Shown one piece after another: positions 53,204 to 62,856 of a stretch of DNA of 64,000 nucleotides. Made by a program: the position numbers and the translations under genes. This DNA is from Syntrophaceae bacterium (GTDB lineage: Bacteria > Desulfobacterota > Syntrophia > Syntrophales > Smithellaceae). The notes beneath the pieces were generated by a model. It was not told the DNA's origin, did not search any database, and saw only the letters and a program-made list of their open reading frames with translations. The DNA lies in assembly GCA_009773315.1 (NCBI GenBank), contig WRPE01000007.1, forward strand, positions 1 to 64,000, written 5' to 3'. The stretch's first letter is position 1. Each line of letters starts with the position of its first letter.

Positions 53204-54249
53204 TTTCCCAATTGAAGCTTGTGGTACTGGTCAACTGGAAGGAAGACGGTAATTGGTCTTTTCTCCATCTGCTTAAAAATAGGGTCCAAAGTGTTGATAT
53301 TCTTCAGCCGGTTTCTTTTACACATCCGGTTGGCAGTCGATTGACCCGTCTCTCCACCTATTTATCAGAATTCTATGGGCCGCTCCTGGCATCGGTCCGG
53401 AGAAAACGTTTTGATGTCGTTGTCTCCTGGCAAATGCGCATTGGCATCTGCTACGGCATCCTGAAACGAATCGTTCATTCCCAAAAGCCGCCGGTGCATA
53501 TCATTCAGGATTTTCATATTGATTTGACGCAAACCCGACAACTTTATCGGTTCCAGCTTGCCCTGTTAAAACTTGCGATTCCGGGAATTGACTATTTTTG
53601 CTGCACGTCTACGGAAGAAGAAGAAATCTATAGCCGGATGTTTAATATCCCCCGCAATCGAATTGTCTTTTTACCTCTGGTAGAATCTTCGTCTAATTTT
53701 GAAGAGCCGAGCCATCCTAAAAAGGATTATATTTTTTCTTATGGGAAAAGCGACAGAGACTTTGACACGTTGGTTCGGGCGGTTGCTCCGTTGAATATAA
53801 AAACTTATATTCTGTCTCAAAAATACAAACCGACGGTTCCGGTGCCGGAAAATGTTTGCATCATCCGAGGGTATGTTTCCGGCAAGGAGATGATCCAATG
53901 GATTGCATCCAGCCGAATGGTGGTTCTTCCGCTGAAAGATTATCGGATTTCCGCCGGACAGATCAGCATGCTGGAGGTGATGGCCTTGGCAAGGCCGTTG
54001 ATCATCACGGAGAATATGGCTACGAAAGAATATGCGGTTCATCAGCAGACAGCACTGTTTTTTGAAGCAGGTTATGATAAGGAGTTGGCCGGCCATATTC
54101 AATATTTGTGGAATAACCGGGAAGCCGCAGAACATATCGGGCAACAGGCCCGGCAGGCCGCCTTGAAATTTGATGATCGCCGCCTGGAGGTCTTCAACAA
54201 TCTGCTGGAACGTTGTGCAATGGATATTCAGAAAGGAGAGCATCAATGA
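53200..54249 (+). CDS. glycosyltransferase-like protein (second of a tandem pair)
   Basis: This 349-residue protein is a paralogue of the preceding gene. It starts with LVVLVNWKEDGNWSFLHLL, matching VLVLVDWNPDEGSLL. The C-terminal part has LPLKDYRISAGQISMLEVMALARPLIITENMATKEY, a GT4-like donor region. It contains a LYRFQLALLKLAIPGIDYF helix in the N-terminal lobe, perhaps a membrane-associating surface. Its stop overlaps the start of the OmpA-like gene by four bases. Confidence 0.75.
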   Translation: MISQLKLVVLVNWKEDGNWSFLHLLKNRVQSVDILQPVSFTHPVGSRLTRLSTYLSEFYGPLLASVRRKRFDVVVSWQMRIGICYGILKRIVHSQKPPVHIIQDFHIDLTQTRQLYRFQLALLKLAIPGIDYFCCTSTEEEEIYSRMFNIPRNRIVFLPLVESSSNFEEPSHPKKDYIFSYGKSDRDFDTLVRAVAPLNIKTYILSQKYKPTVPVPENVCIIRGYVSGKEMIQWIASSRMVVLPLKDYRISAGQISMLEVMALARPLIITENMATKEYAVHQQTALFFEAGYDKELAGHIQYLWNNREAAEHIGQQARQAALKFDDRRLEVFNNLLERCAMDIQKGEHQ

Positions 54250-55265
54250 AAACCCGTCAAACACTGATCGCCGTATTGTTAGGAATGCTGATTCTGGCAT
54301 TACCCATGAAGGGGCACACTATTACAACGATGAGCATTCAATTTGAGGAAACCCTGCGCCTGATCAGTTTGGACATGTCGCGCAAAGAGGTCATTGAAAC
54401 ATTGGGAACTCCAGACATCATCAAGAGCGACGGACTGTGCCTGCAATATGAATCGATGGGGTTGAGCATTTTTCTCAATAGAAATGACCAGGTTGAACAG
54501 ATCTATCTGTCCAGAAGCTTTAAAGGAACTGTAGGCAATAAACAGCCATACAAGGCCATACAACTTGCCGATATTGAAAAAGAGTTCGGTGCATCCGTGG
54601 ATGTTGCGACACTCAATTACCAGCCCTCCCCGATCATTCAGAGCAAGGCGACAGTTGAAACCGAGAATAAAACAGATCCCACCGGCAAGGAAAAAGAAGA
54701 ATTCCCGCTTCAATACGAAGGCCATAAAAAACTTTATGTGTTTTACACCGGCGGGAAACCTATGAAATACAAATACGTTTTGGATAATGAAGGGATCGCC
54801 TTCTGGCTGGATCAGAACAAGCAACTTTATGCAACCGTCCTTTACACATCTCGGGCGAAAAATGCCGTTATCCAGTTACCGATCATAGAAAAAGAACCGA
54901 CTGCAGTAAAAAAGACTGCGGAAAAACTCCGTCTGCCGATCGTTCATTTTGATTTTGACAAGTACAATATCAAGAAGCTTTACGTTCCGGATCTGGACCA
55001 GCATGTGGCCTATTTGAGTGCAAATCCCTCATCGCCCGTCACCGTTGAAGGGCATACCGATTATATAGGCTCAGACCAATACAACCAGAAGCTGTCGGAA
55101 AGAAGGGCAAATGCCGTTCGTAAATATCTGATTGAAAAGGGAATCGCCTCTTCGCGGATCCGGGTGGTGGGATATGGTGAGCAGCGGCCCATTGCAGACA
55201 ACAAAACCAAGGAAGGCCGCGCCATAAACCGACGAGCGGAATTTGAAGTGACGGTTGAAAAATGA
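54246..55265 (+). CDS. OmpA-family peptidoglycan-binding protein
   Basis: This 339-residue protein has a signal peptide (about 1-25). A middle region of unknown fold has a small SmpA/BamE-like look (SLDMSRKEVIETLGTPDIIKSDG). The C-terminal OmpA domain (about 225-339) has the signature HFDFDKYNIKK, VEGHTDYIGSDQYNQKLSERRA and GYGEQRPIADNKTKEGRAINRRAE. OmpA domains bind peptidoglycan. It probably anchors or positions the polysaccharide export machine in the envelope. Confidence 0.85.
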   Translation: MKTRQTLIAVLLGMLILALPMKGHTITTMSIQFEETLRLISLDMSRKEVIETLGTPDIIKSDGLCLQYESMGLSIFLNRNDQVEQIYLSRSFKGTVGNKQPYKAIQLADIEKEFGASVDVATLNYQPSPIIQSKATVETENKTDPTGKEKEEFPLQYEGHKKLYVFYTGGKPMKYKYVLDNEGIAFWLDQNKQLYATVLYTSRAKNAVIQLPIIEKEPTAVKKTAEKLRLPIVHFDFDKYNIKKLYVPDLDQHVAYLSANPSSPVTVEGHTDYIGSDQYNQKLSERRANAVRKYLIEKGIASSRIRVVGYGEQRPIADNKTKEGRAINRRAEFEVTVEK

Positions 55266-55309
55266 TGATGGTCGTGTCCCCTGACCCGGCGTCTTAAAGA
55301 TGCAAGCCT

Positions 55310-56872
55310 ATGAGTGAATCCCCAAGCCTTGCCGGACAAATTGGCAGAGCCAGCGCTATCATCATGATCTGGGCGATGATGGATAAAATCCTTGCGATCG
55401 GCAAGGAAATGATGACAGCTCATCGGTTTGGCGTTTCTGCGGCGCTGGATGTTTTCAATATAGCCCAGGCGTTTCCTGGAATTATGATGCTGTTTCTTTC
55501 AGGCGCGCTGGTTTCAGCGTTTGTCCCGCTGTATCTGGAATGGCGCAATCGCTATTCTCCTCAGGAAGCAGATTCCCACGCCACCTGGTTGATCTTCTTA
55601 GCCGCCGCGTTTTTTGCGGTGTTGGCCCTGATCTGCCTTTTTTTAAGCCCGATCATCATACACCTCATTGGCTATGGGTTTGGCCCCAAAGAAAAGCAAT
55701 TGGGCATTATGATGGAGCGGCTCCTTTCTTTGCTGATATTTATTGACGGCGTCGGCATTTTTTTCAGAGGGATATTACATGCCAAAAAGATGTTTTTTCA
55801 TCTCTACGTAGCGCCGCTCTTTTTAAATATTTCGATCATTTTTTTCCTCTATTTCGACATGGGACTTGACATTTATGTTCTGGTCTGGGGCTTTTTGATA
55901 GGCACGCTTCTAAAAACCATCTACATGGGTGTTGCGCTCCGTTATGAGGGCTTTTCATTTAGAACCCCAATCCCTTTTGATTGGAAAAAAGTAAGCGCCC
56001 TCTGGTTTTTGATGCTCCCCCTCTTGGGAAGCGAGCTTATTGCAAATTCAAATCTGTTGATTGATCAGGTTATGGCAACCCAATTGCCGGCCGGATCTGT
56101 TTCAACTCTGCGATATGCCTTTCGGCTCAACAGTCTGCCTGTCCAGGTGATTATCGCTGCCATTTCGATAGCAATTTTCCCATTTATCAGCGAAGAATTT
56201 GCAGCCGGCCGGCGTGATAACCTCCAGAGCATTTTCAAATATTCCATCATTTTTCTTGGTTTTATAACCATCCCCATCACCTGTCTGGTCGTTTTATTTT
56301 CCAAGGATATTGTCATTCTGTTGCTGAAACGGGGTGCATTCGATCTGGATGCTGCGCGACAGACCGCGCAAACACTGGTCTGCTATAGCGTAGGGCTGTT
56401 TTTTTATGCCTATACGTTTATCAATGGCACATTCTTTATAGCCCTGCAAAAGCCCAAAATACTTCTTTATATGGGAATTGTTTCCGTTTTTCTAAACGTT
56501 TTTTTTAACTTTCTGTTTATGCATTTCTTTGGCGTCAAGGGCATTGCCCTGTCCACCAGTGCCACAATGGGAATTATTTCGATCTGGTTTATTTTCCTGC
56601 TGAAAAAAAATCTGGGTATTACGAACTTATCACAGACTTTTTCCAGCTTTTACCGAATGATTATCGCAGCAGCAGGCATGTTGGGTACGGCGCTGATCAT
56701 TGTAAAGCTTTTTGAATTAGCATCCATATCCAGATTGATTTCCGTCCCCATTGCTGCTGCAGCTTCGTCCCTGTGTTATCTGGGCATCATCTGGGTGTTT
56801 CGGACCCCGGATCTCAATACATGCATCACCGTATTAACCAACAAAATAACCCCGTGGAAAAAGCCACGATAA
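55310..56872 (+). CDS. MurJ/MviN-like lipid-linked oligosaccharide flippase
   Basis: This 520-residue membrane protein has about 14 hydrophobic helices and the MviN signature near the N-terminus (RFGVSAALDVFNIAQAFPGIMM and LSGALVSAFVPLYLEW). MurJ flips lipid II. Copies inside polysaccharide loci are thought to flip the lipid-linked repeat unit in place of Wzx, which is likely here as no Wzx is present. The ribosome site is weak. No unusual features are seen. Confidence 0.88.
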   Translation: MSESPSLAGQIGRASAIIMIWAMMDKILAIGKEMMTAHRFGVSAALDVFNIAQAFPGIMMLFLSGALVSAFVPLYLEWRNRYSPQEADSHATWLIFLAAAFFAVLALICLFLSPIIIHLIGYGFGPKEKQLGIMMERLLSLLIFIDGVGIFFRGILHAKKMFFHLYVAPLFLNISIIFFLYFDMGLDIYVLVWGFLIGTLLKTIYMGVALRYEGFSFRTPIPFDWKKVSALWFLMLPLLGSELIANSNLLIDQVMATQLPAGSVSTLRYAFRLNSLPVQVIIAAISIAIFPFISEEFAAGRRDNLQSIFKYSIIFLGFITIPITCLVVLFSKDIVILLLKRGAFDLDAARQTAQTLVCYSVGLFFYAYTFINGTFFIALQKPKILLYMGIVSVFLNVFFNFLFMHFFGVKGIALSTSATMGIISIWFIFLLKKNLGITNLSQTFSSFYRMIIAAAGMLGTALIIVKLFELASISRLISVPIAAAASSLCYLGIIWVFRTPDLNTCITVLTNKITPWKKPR

Positions 56873-56923
56873 AATTCACCAGAAACTACAGACACTATGT
56901 TAGACATGTAGAAGGAGCACTTC

Positions 56924-58111
56924 ATGATGCGCGATTTGTTAAAAGAACAGGATGTCTCCATAACCGTTTCACAGGGCATGGAAGGGCTTGAGTCCCTCCG
57001 CGACACATGGAATGAAATCGTTTCCGGCATGACCCGCAGACATTTTTTCCACTTGTGGGAATGGCATTACAGTTACCTGAAATGCCTTGAGCCGGATCCC
57101 CAGTCTTTCATGTACTTCCTGTTTACAAAAGGAAAAAAGCCTGTTGCCATCTTTCCGCTCCGCGTTACCAAGACTTCCATAGGCGGTTTGCGACTTAAGA
57201 CTTTGGCCTCTCCCTCCCATCAACACATGGTGCTGGGCGACATGATCTGCAACGAGGACGCGCTTCACCTTCCCCTGTTTCATATCTTAAGCGGGTATCT
57301 CCGAAATCAGAAAAAATCATGGGATCTGATTCAGCTTTTCCGTCTGGCGGAAGATGCCGGCGCCATACAAGTGCTTCAGAAAAATTCCCCCTCAAGGTTT
57401 GTGCTAACGCACGATCTCCGCTGTGATTTCATTGATATCGGCGGAGATTATGAGTCCTTTTTTTCAGCGCTCTCCAAGAATTTCAGAAGGAGCTTGAAAC
57501 GTGCAAAGCAACACCTTGATCAATTCCCCAACGTGGCGTTCACCATCACTCAAAGCGGTCAGACCTTGGCGGAAAAATTCGACACATTTCTGAATGTTGA
57601 AGCATCCGGCTGGAAGGGTGCTCTGGGAAGCGGCACGGCCATCAAACTGCACGCGAGCCTCGAATGCTTTTACCGGACGCTGACCCTTACACTCTCCACT
57701 TGCGGGAAGGTATCCATCAATACCTTAACCGTGGATAGCCAGTGTATCGCCGCGCAGTATTGCATCCTTCTGGATAATACCGCTTACATCCTGAAAATAT
57801 GTTACGATGAGGATTACAAACGTTGTGCCCCGGGAAACATGCTCTTGGAGCTCTTCATGAAAAAGAGTATGGAGGATGGCACCATCAATAGCATAAACTT
57901 GATCACAGACGCTGAATGGCACGCGGATTGGAAGCCCAGCTCTTATGAGAAATACACGCTGTATCTTTTTAACACCACCCCAGCGGGTCTCATCGGATCT
58001 GTACTCCTGAAATCTTATCCAATTCTCAAAAAATATTATGAGTCCTATATCCAGCCTCATCTGCCGAGGGAAATACAGGAAAAGATCGGGAGGCTTTCTC
58101 GTGAAACTTGA
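56924..58111 (+). CDS. GNAT_6/FemAB-like transferase (first copy)
   Basis: This 395-residue protein resembles the CelD/BcsL or FemAB-like group with a C-terminal GNAT_6 acetyltransferase domain. Recognisable parts are FFHLWEWHYSYL in the N-terminal half, KNFRRSLKRAKQHL before the transferase domain, and YDEDYKRCAPGNMLLELFMK, the usual acyl-CoA-contact region. Such proteins add acyl or amino-acyl groups to glycans or lipids. AAGGAG precedes two possible ATGs. The next gene, a distant paralogue, overlaps its end by 11 bases. Confidence 0.75.
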   Translation: MMRDLLKEQDVSITVSQGMEGLESLRDTWNEIVSGMTRRHFFHLWEWHYSYLKCLEPDPQSFMYFLFTKGKKPVAIFPLRVTKTSIGGLRLKTLASPSHQHMVLGDMICNEDALHLPLFHILSGYLRNQKKSWDLIQLFRLAEDAGAIQVLQKNSPSRFVLTHDLRCDFIDIGGDYESFFSALSKNFRRSLKRAKQHLDQFPNVAFTITQSGQTLAEKFDTFLNVEASGWKGALGSGTAIKLHASLECFYRTLTLTLSTCGKVSINTLTVDSQCIAAQYCILLDNTAYILKICYDEDYKRCAPGNMLLELFMKKSMEDGTINSINLITDAEWHADWKPSSYEKYTLYLFNTTPAGLIGSVLLKSYPILKKYYESYIQPHLPREIQEKIGRLSRET

Positions 58112-59285
58112 GTTGATTCCCGTCGCCGGGAACTTAAAACGAATCCGGGAAATCTGGGAAAGCTTGGAGGTCGTCTCCAATATTTCCTATTTCCTCTCCT
58201 GGGGATGGATCGAAAACTGGATTACCAGCCTCCCGGACCACGTCCAACCGGAGCTTGCCGTGTTCCTGGAAGGGAACAACCCGCGTCTAGCATTTTTTCT
58301 CGGAAAAGCGACGCTGGGACTGACAGCGATAAGGGGTAACTTTCACGGTCAGCAGCACTTATTCAAAAGTCGGGCATGGTTTCTCAATGCAACGGGGATT
58401 CCGGCCTTCGACCGCATTTATATGGAGTACAATCGTTTTCTATGCAGCCAGAAGGAATCCTTCCAATTGATCGATATATTGAATCGCCTGCCCGACTCCT
58501 GGGATGAACTTTACCTACCGGGCCTCGATATGCAATCTTTTCCAGGAACGGAAGCACTGGATGACCTCTCCCCCTATAAGACCATCATCAAGGATGATAC
58601 AATCGTTTTATCTCCATTCGTTGATTTGGATAAGGTTCGTGCACGGGATGGGGATTATTTGTCGCTTTTATCGGCAAATACAAGGTCTCAGATTAATCGG
58701 TCTTACCGGTTGTGCGAAAAAATAGCGCCTGTGCAGCTTGAAGTCGCTCAGGATATCCGGATGGCCATGGATATCTATGAAGAGTTGGTCGGGTTACATG
58801 AACTCATCTGGACGAATAGAAGCCAGGGCGGAGCGTTTTGCTCAGATTACCTGTTTCGTTTTCACAAGCAATTAATCCAGGACAGATTTGAATATAATGA
58901 AATACAACTGCTCAGAATAAAATGTGGAGACGCTACCCTGGGATGTCTGTACAATTTTGTTTATAAGAACAACGTGTATTTCTACCAGAGCGGTATGAAC
59001 TTCAATCTGGATAAGCGGTTGAAACCGGGCTTGATTGCTCATGTTGAAGCCATCAGACACAATACGGGCGCAGGTCATAAAATATATGATTTTCTGGGTG
59101 GGGGAAGTCGCTATAAGATGAGCCTGGCGACTGATCATAACCGGATGATATGGATTCGGCTGCAAAAACCTCTCCTGAAATTCAGAATTGAGAACACTTT
59201 GAAAATGGTCAAACATCGCCTGATAGGGCTGCGCAACATTCAAAAAAAGGATACCCTTCGAGATCTCGGAAAAAGCGATGTTTAA
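58101..59285 (+). CDS. GNAT_6/FemAB-like transferase (second copy)
   Basis: This 394-residue protein is a distant paralogue of the preceding gene. SYFLSWGWIENWITSLP matches its N-terminal signature, SANTRSQINRSYRLC matches the KNFRRSLKRA segment, and NFNLDKRLKPGLIAHVEAI matches the acyl-donor region. A GTG start with GGGAGG seven bases upstream overlaps the previous gene, so they are translationally coupled. Two such enzymes imply two modifications of the polysaccharide or its lipid carrier. The substrate is unknown. Confidence 0.75.
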   Translation: MKLELIPVAGNLKRIREIWESLEVVSNISYFLSWGWIENWITSLPDHVQPELAVFLEGNNPRLAFFLGKATLGLTAIRGNFHGQQHLFKSRAWFLNATGIPAFDRIYMEYNRFLCSQKESFQLIDILNRLPDSWDELYLPGLDMQSFPGTEALDDLSPYKTIIKDDTIVLSPFVDLDKVRARDGDYLSLLSANTRSQINRSYRLCEKIAPVQLEVAQDIRMAMDIYEELVGLHELIWTNRSQGGAFCSDYLFRFHKQLIQDRFEYNEIQLLRIKCGDATLGCLYNFVYKNNVYFYQSGMNFNLDKRLKPGLIAHVEAIRHNTGAGHKIYDFLGGGSRYKMSLATDHNRMIWIRLQKPLLKFRIENTLKMVKHRLIGLRNIQKKDTLRDLGKSDV

Positions 59286-59460
59286 AACATTGAAAGAAAT
59301 GGCTTCCTGAGAAAAGGAGAACGAGAGGACCGATGATCTCTATCGCCGGCTGAAGAAAAATAAGGGACTGGACGTCTATTCCGCTCGATATAAAGAGGGT
59401 AATCAGATATGTGGTAATAAGGTAAGGCTGACTTTGGACTGCGTTTTGGGAGAAAGATTA

Positions 59461-60561
59461 ATGAGTCCGTTCAGAAAAATCTTGTTTTTCGGAATCATTT
59501 ACTTAGCAATGGTGATTCTGCTGGAAGTTGCTTTTCGCATTCTGCCCGTCCAGGAGAGCATGGCATGGCTACCGGTAAATGAGGGAAACCCCTTTCGACG
59601 GTTTGAGCCAAACCGTTCGTTTACATGGTCCAAGAATTGGAATCTTTCCTTGGTGAACCAATTGAAATCCAATAACTATGGCTTTATCAGCGCGATTGAT
59701 TATGATTCTTCGTCGAATATCCCTCTGACGGCCGTAATCGGCGACAGTTTTATCGAGGCGGCCATGGTGGATCAGACCGGGACGGCTGTGGCCGTGTTAA
59801 ACACGGCGTTCCAAGGCAGACGTCGTTTTTATTCATTTGCCGCCTCCGGCGCCCAATTGAGCACATATATCGCCTATGCAAAGTATGCGAAGAAGGCATT
59901 CCGCCCCGATCGTTACGTATTTCTTCTGATCGGCAACGATTTTGATGAAAGCTTGGCCTCATACGGCGTTGAGCCAGGTGTTCATTACTTTGTCGAGGAT
60001 ACCGAGGGTGGTCTCACGCTAAAGCGAGTTGACTACGAAGTAGGCCTTCTTAAAAAGGTGCTTAGAAAATCTGCGCTGTTCATGTATCTCAATGCAAACC
60101 TGGAGGTAGTACCCCGTTTGAAAACGATATGGTCACGCATGACGGATACCTTTCCCGGACGGAAACCTGAATATGTGGGGCAGACGAACGCCCGTGTGGA
60201 TGCCCGCTGCGAGGCCGATTCCAAAAGGGCTGTGGATGCGTTTTTTAAGATACTGGAAGACTCCTGTGGCGTTCCCAGAAAGAATATTTTAATCGGGATA
60301 GATGGCATGAGGCCACATCTCTACAATCCCGAGGATTTGAGGAAGGCCGACGGAAGCTATTTTTCTCATATGAGAAAATACGTTCTCTTCAAGGCACGCA
60401 TGCTTGGTCACCCAGTCGTTGATATGCAGCCGGTTTTCGAGCAGGATTACGCTGTGAACAAGCTGTTTTTCGAGTATCCTCAATATGATGACGGACATTG
60501 GAATGAGCGTGCTCATGGGCTGTTCGCACGCAAAATTATCGAGTCGGGATTTCTTGATTGA
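59461..60561 (+). CDS. membrane-anchored SGNH hydrolase-like protein (O-acetylation type)
   Basis: This 366-residue protein has an N-terminal membrane anchor (about 6-28) and an SGNH fold. The nucleophile serine is S96 in AVIGDSFIEA, and the C-terminal aspartate-histidine pair is in DDGHWNERAHG (343-353). This pattern is typical of AlgJ/AlgX- or DHHW-type proteins that add or remove O-acetyl groups on extracellular polysaccharides. No MBOAT partner is in the window. The ATG at 59461 is preferred; the open frame continues upstream without a good start. Confidence 0.75.
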   Translation: MSPFRKILFFGIIYLAMVILLEVAFRILPVQESMAWLPVNEGNPFRRFEPNRSFTWSKNWNLSLVNQLKSNNYGFISAIDYDSSSNIPLTAVIGDSFIEAAMVDQTGTAVAVLNTAFQGRRRFYSFAASGAQLSTYIAYAKYAKKAFRPDRYVFLLIGNDFDESLASYGVEPGVHYFVEDTEGGLTLKRVDYEVGLLKKVLRKSALFMYLNANLEVVPRLKTIWSRMTDTFPGRKPEYVGQTNARVDARCEADSKRAVDAFFKILEDSCGVPRKNILIGIDGMRPHLYNPEDLRKADGSYFSHMRKYVLFKARMLGHPVVDMQPVFEQDYAVNKLFFEYPQYDDGHWNERAHGLFARKIIESGFLD

Positions 60562-60633
60562 ATATTCTCTAACTTTCCTACATCGCCCCTGAACATACCA
60601 TGCCACACCAAAAACTTCTGCCCTAAAATCTTC

Positions 60634-60662
60634 TTGACATTAAAATCCCGCCCTCGTATCCT
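60634..60662 (+). promoter_or_regulatory. promoter of the heptose cluster
   Basis: TTGACA (60634-60639) and TATCCT (60657-60662), spaced by 17 bases, lie about 120 bases before the GHMP kinase gene. They separate the heptose genes from the preceding transferase genes. Confidence 0.5.
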
Positions 60663-60784
60663 GACGCTGCAGAAAATCAATTTTTTGCCAATGTGTTTAC
60701 TATTTTATGTTTTTAAGCGGTTTGACGTAGATGCGTCCCTCTTGTTGAACTGGAAAATCAGATAAATTCAGGAAGGCAACAAAT

Positions 60785-61762
60785 ATGATTGTGGTGCGAA
60801 CACCTTTGCGACTAAGTTTCCTGGGCGGCGGATCGGATTTTCCCGATTTTTATCGTAAAGCCGGCGGCGCCGTCGTTTCCACGGCGATTGACAAGTACGT
60901 TTATGTGATCATCAAGGGACGATTTGACGAGCAAGTCGTTGTCAATTACTCCCAACGGGAAACAGTCTCTTCTGCGTCGGATCTCAAGCACGAACTGATA
61001 CGCGAAGCAATGCGAGTTACCGGGGTGGACAGCGGTGTAGAAATCACCACTCTGGCTGATGTGCCGGCTTCCGGCACCGGATTGGGTTCTTCCAGTACGG
61101 TCACGGTTGGGGCACTGCAAGCGTTGTTTACCTACCAAGGTGTTATCGTAACATCGGATGACCTGGCCCGGCAGGCGTGCGAAATTGAGTTGGAATTTTG
61201 CCGAAAGCCTATCGGTAAGCAGGATCAATATATTGCCGCCTATGGCGGCATCCGCCTGATTGAGTTTCTGAAAGATGATCGAACGAGGGTGTCCAACGTC
61301 CTGATCCCGGAAAAAGCGCTTCAAGGACTTACCCGACGGCTTATGCTGTTTTACACCAATCGGACCCGTTCATCGGCTTCGGTCCTGAAGGAGCAAAATA
61401 AAAACATCGGTGATAGGTATGAGCTCTTGTGTCAGTTACGGGATATGGCCTATGCCGGCGCCCGGAATCTTGCCGATGGAGATTTGGATGCGCTGGGCAG
61501 ACTTATGCATGAGGGGTGGGTATTAAAAAAACAACTTGCCAGCGGTGTCAGCGACAAAGCGATCAATGACATGTATGACGCTGCACGCCAAGCGGGTGCT
61601 TTGGGTGGCAAGATTGCCGGAGCAGGCGCCGGCGGGTTTTTACTGTTGTATTGTCCGTTGGACAAGCAAGATCAGGTTCGTAATGCGTTGGGGCATTTGC
61701 GGGAGCTCCCGATCGGATTGGAACGGGACGGCAGTAAAGTTATTCTCAATATTCGCCGCTGA
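60785..61762 (+). CDS. hddA: D-glycero-D-manno-heptose 7-phosphate kinase (GHMP family)
   Basis: This 325-residue GHMP kinase phosphorylates C1 of heptose 7-phosphate. Motif 1 is RTPLRLSFLGGGSDFPDFY. The ATP loop is PASGTGLGSSSTVTVGAL, motif 3 is GKIAGAGAGGFLLLY, and CRKPIGKQDQYIAAYGG is typical of HddA. AGGAAGG precedes the ATG. With hddC and gmhA downstream it makes GDP-D-glycero-alpha-D-manno-heptose, used in S-layer glycans, capsules or LPS. Confidence 0.9.
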   Translation: MIVVRTPLRLSFLGGGSDFPDFYRKAGGAVVSTAIDKYVYVIIKGRFDEQVVVNYSQRETVSSASDLKHELIREAMRVTGVDSGVEITTLADVPASGTGLGSSSTVTVGALQALFTYQGVIVTSDDLARQACEIELEFCRKPIGKQDQYIAAYGGIRLIEFLKDDRTRVSNVLIPEKALQGLTRRLMLFYTNRTRSSASVLKEQNKNIGDRYELLCQLRDMAYAGARNLADGDLDALGRLMHEGWVLKKQLASGVSDKAINDMYDAARQAGALGGKIAGAGAGGFLLLYCPLDKQDQVRNALGHLRELPIGLERDGSKVILNIRR

Positions 61763-61834
61763 AGAACCGGGTCCTCTTGGGGATGCCAATTTTGATGAAA
61801 TATCCGTTACACGCAAAATGATAGAGGGGTTTAA

Positions 61835-62824
61835 ATGATGGCGATTTTGCTCACAGGCGGGGCGGGCTATATCGGCAGCATTGTGACGGAGCGACTTATT
61901 GACAAGGGACGAGAGGTGGTCGTCCTGGACAATTTATCAACGGGTTACCGGTTGGCGGTGCATCCAAAAGCGCATTTTGTACATGGTGATATTAACAACC
62001 GGCAGTGCCTGGATCGGATTTTTACCCGTTTTCCCATTGAAGGGGTGATCCATATGGCGGCCAAGGCTCTGATCCCTGAATCCGTGAAGGATCCGGAACC
62101 TTTTTACACCTGCAACCTGATCGGCGGTGTGACACTGTTGAATGCCATGGTGGCGCATAAGGTTACCCGTTTCATCATGTCCTCGACCGCCGCCGTGTAT
62201 GGCCAGCCCGATCATGTGCCGATTGATGAATCCTTTCCAACCTGTCCCATGAATTCATATGGTGAATCCAAACTAAGTTTTGAGCGTGTTTTATACTGGT
62301 ATTCTCGCGCCTATGAACTGGAAGTGACGACATTTCGCTATTTCAGCGCGGCCGGCGCGTCCCGAATATATGGCGAGGCCCACCATCCGGAAACGCATTT
62401 ATTGCCGCGTCTATTGCTGGCGGCCCTTGATCCACAGGGGCATGGCTCGGCAGATATATACGGGACCGATTATCCGACACCGGATGGCACGTGTGTTCGC
62501 GATTTTATTCACGTCATTGACTTGGCGGAAGCGCATATCCGCGCGCTGGAAATTCCACCTCCGGATAGATTTCGTATCTTCAATATGGGGAGCGGCACGG
62601 GATTTTCCGTGCTACAAGTAGTGGACATGGTAGAACAGATCACCGGCCGGAAATTGAAACGGAATCGGTTGTCCAGGCGCGCCGGCGATCCGGCGCAATT
62701 GGTCGCCACCTCCGCCAAGGTGATGAAAGAATTGAATTGGAAGCCGCTTTACCCCACACTGGAAGCCATTCTGGACAGTGCCTGGCAATGGCATCAGACC
62801 CATCTGACAGGATATGCGGGGTAA
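61835..62824 (+). CDS. galE: UDP-glucose 4-epimerase-like (second copy)
   Basis: This 329-residue epimerase has NAD binding at TGGAGYIGSIVTERL, SSTAAVYG, and the catalytic tyrosine/lysine in YGESKLSFE. It resembles the first epimerase in layout (THLLPRLLLAAL, DIYGTDYPTPDGTCVRDFIHV) but is clearly diverged. Lying within the heptose genes, it might act on a different UDP-sugar such as a GlcNAc or xylose derivative. The start has GAGGGG before two adjacent ATGs. Confidence 0.88.
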   Translation: MMAILLTGGAGYIGSIVTERLIDKGREVVVLDNLSTGYRLAVHPKAHFVHGDINNRQCLDRIFTRFPIEGVIHMAAKALIPESVKDPEPFYTCNLIGGVTLLNAMVAHKVTRFIMSSTAAVYGQPDHVPIDESFPTCPMNSYGESKLSFERVLYWYSRAYELEVTTFRYFSAAGASRIYGEAHHPETHLLPRLLLAALDPQGHGSADIYGTDYPTPDGTCVRDFIHVIDLAEAHIRALEIPPPDRFRIFNMGSGTGFSVLQVVDMVEQITGRKLKRNRLSRRAGDPAQLVATSAKVMKELNWKPLYPTLEAILDSAWQWHQTHLTGYAG

Positions 62825-62856
62825 GTAACACGTAGAAAGAAGGATCGGAGATCGGC

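Noticed and set aside
59286-59460. Open frame upstream of the SGNH gene encoding a lysine/arginine-rich segment (DDLYRRLKKNKG)
   Set aside because: It has no start or known domain. It could be a remnant of a lost gene or a longer leader, but there is not enough to annotate it.
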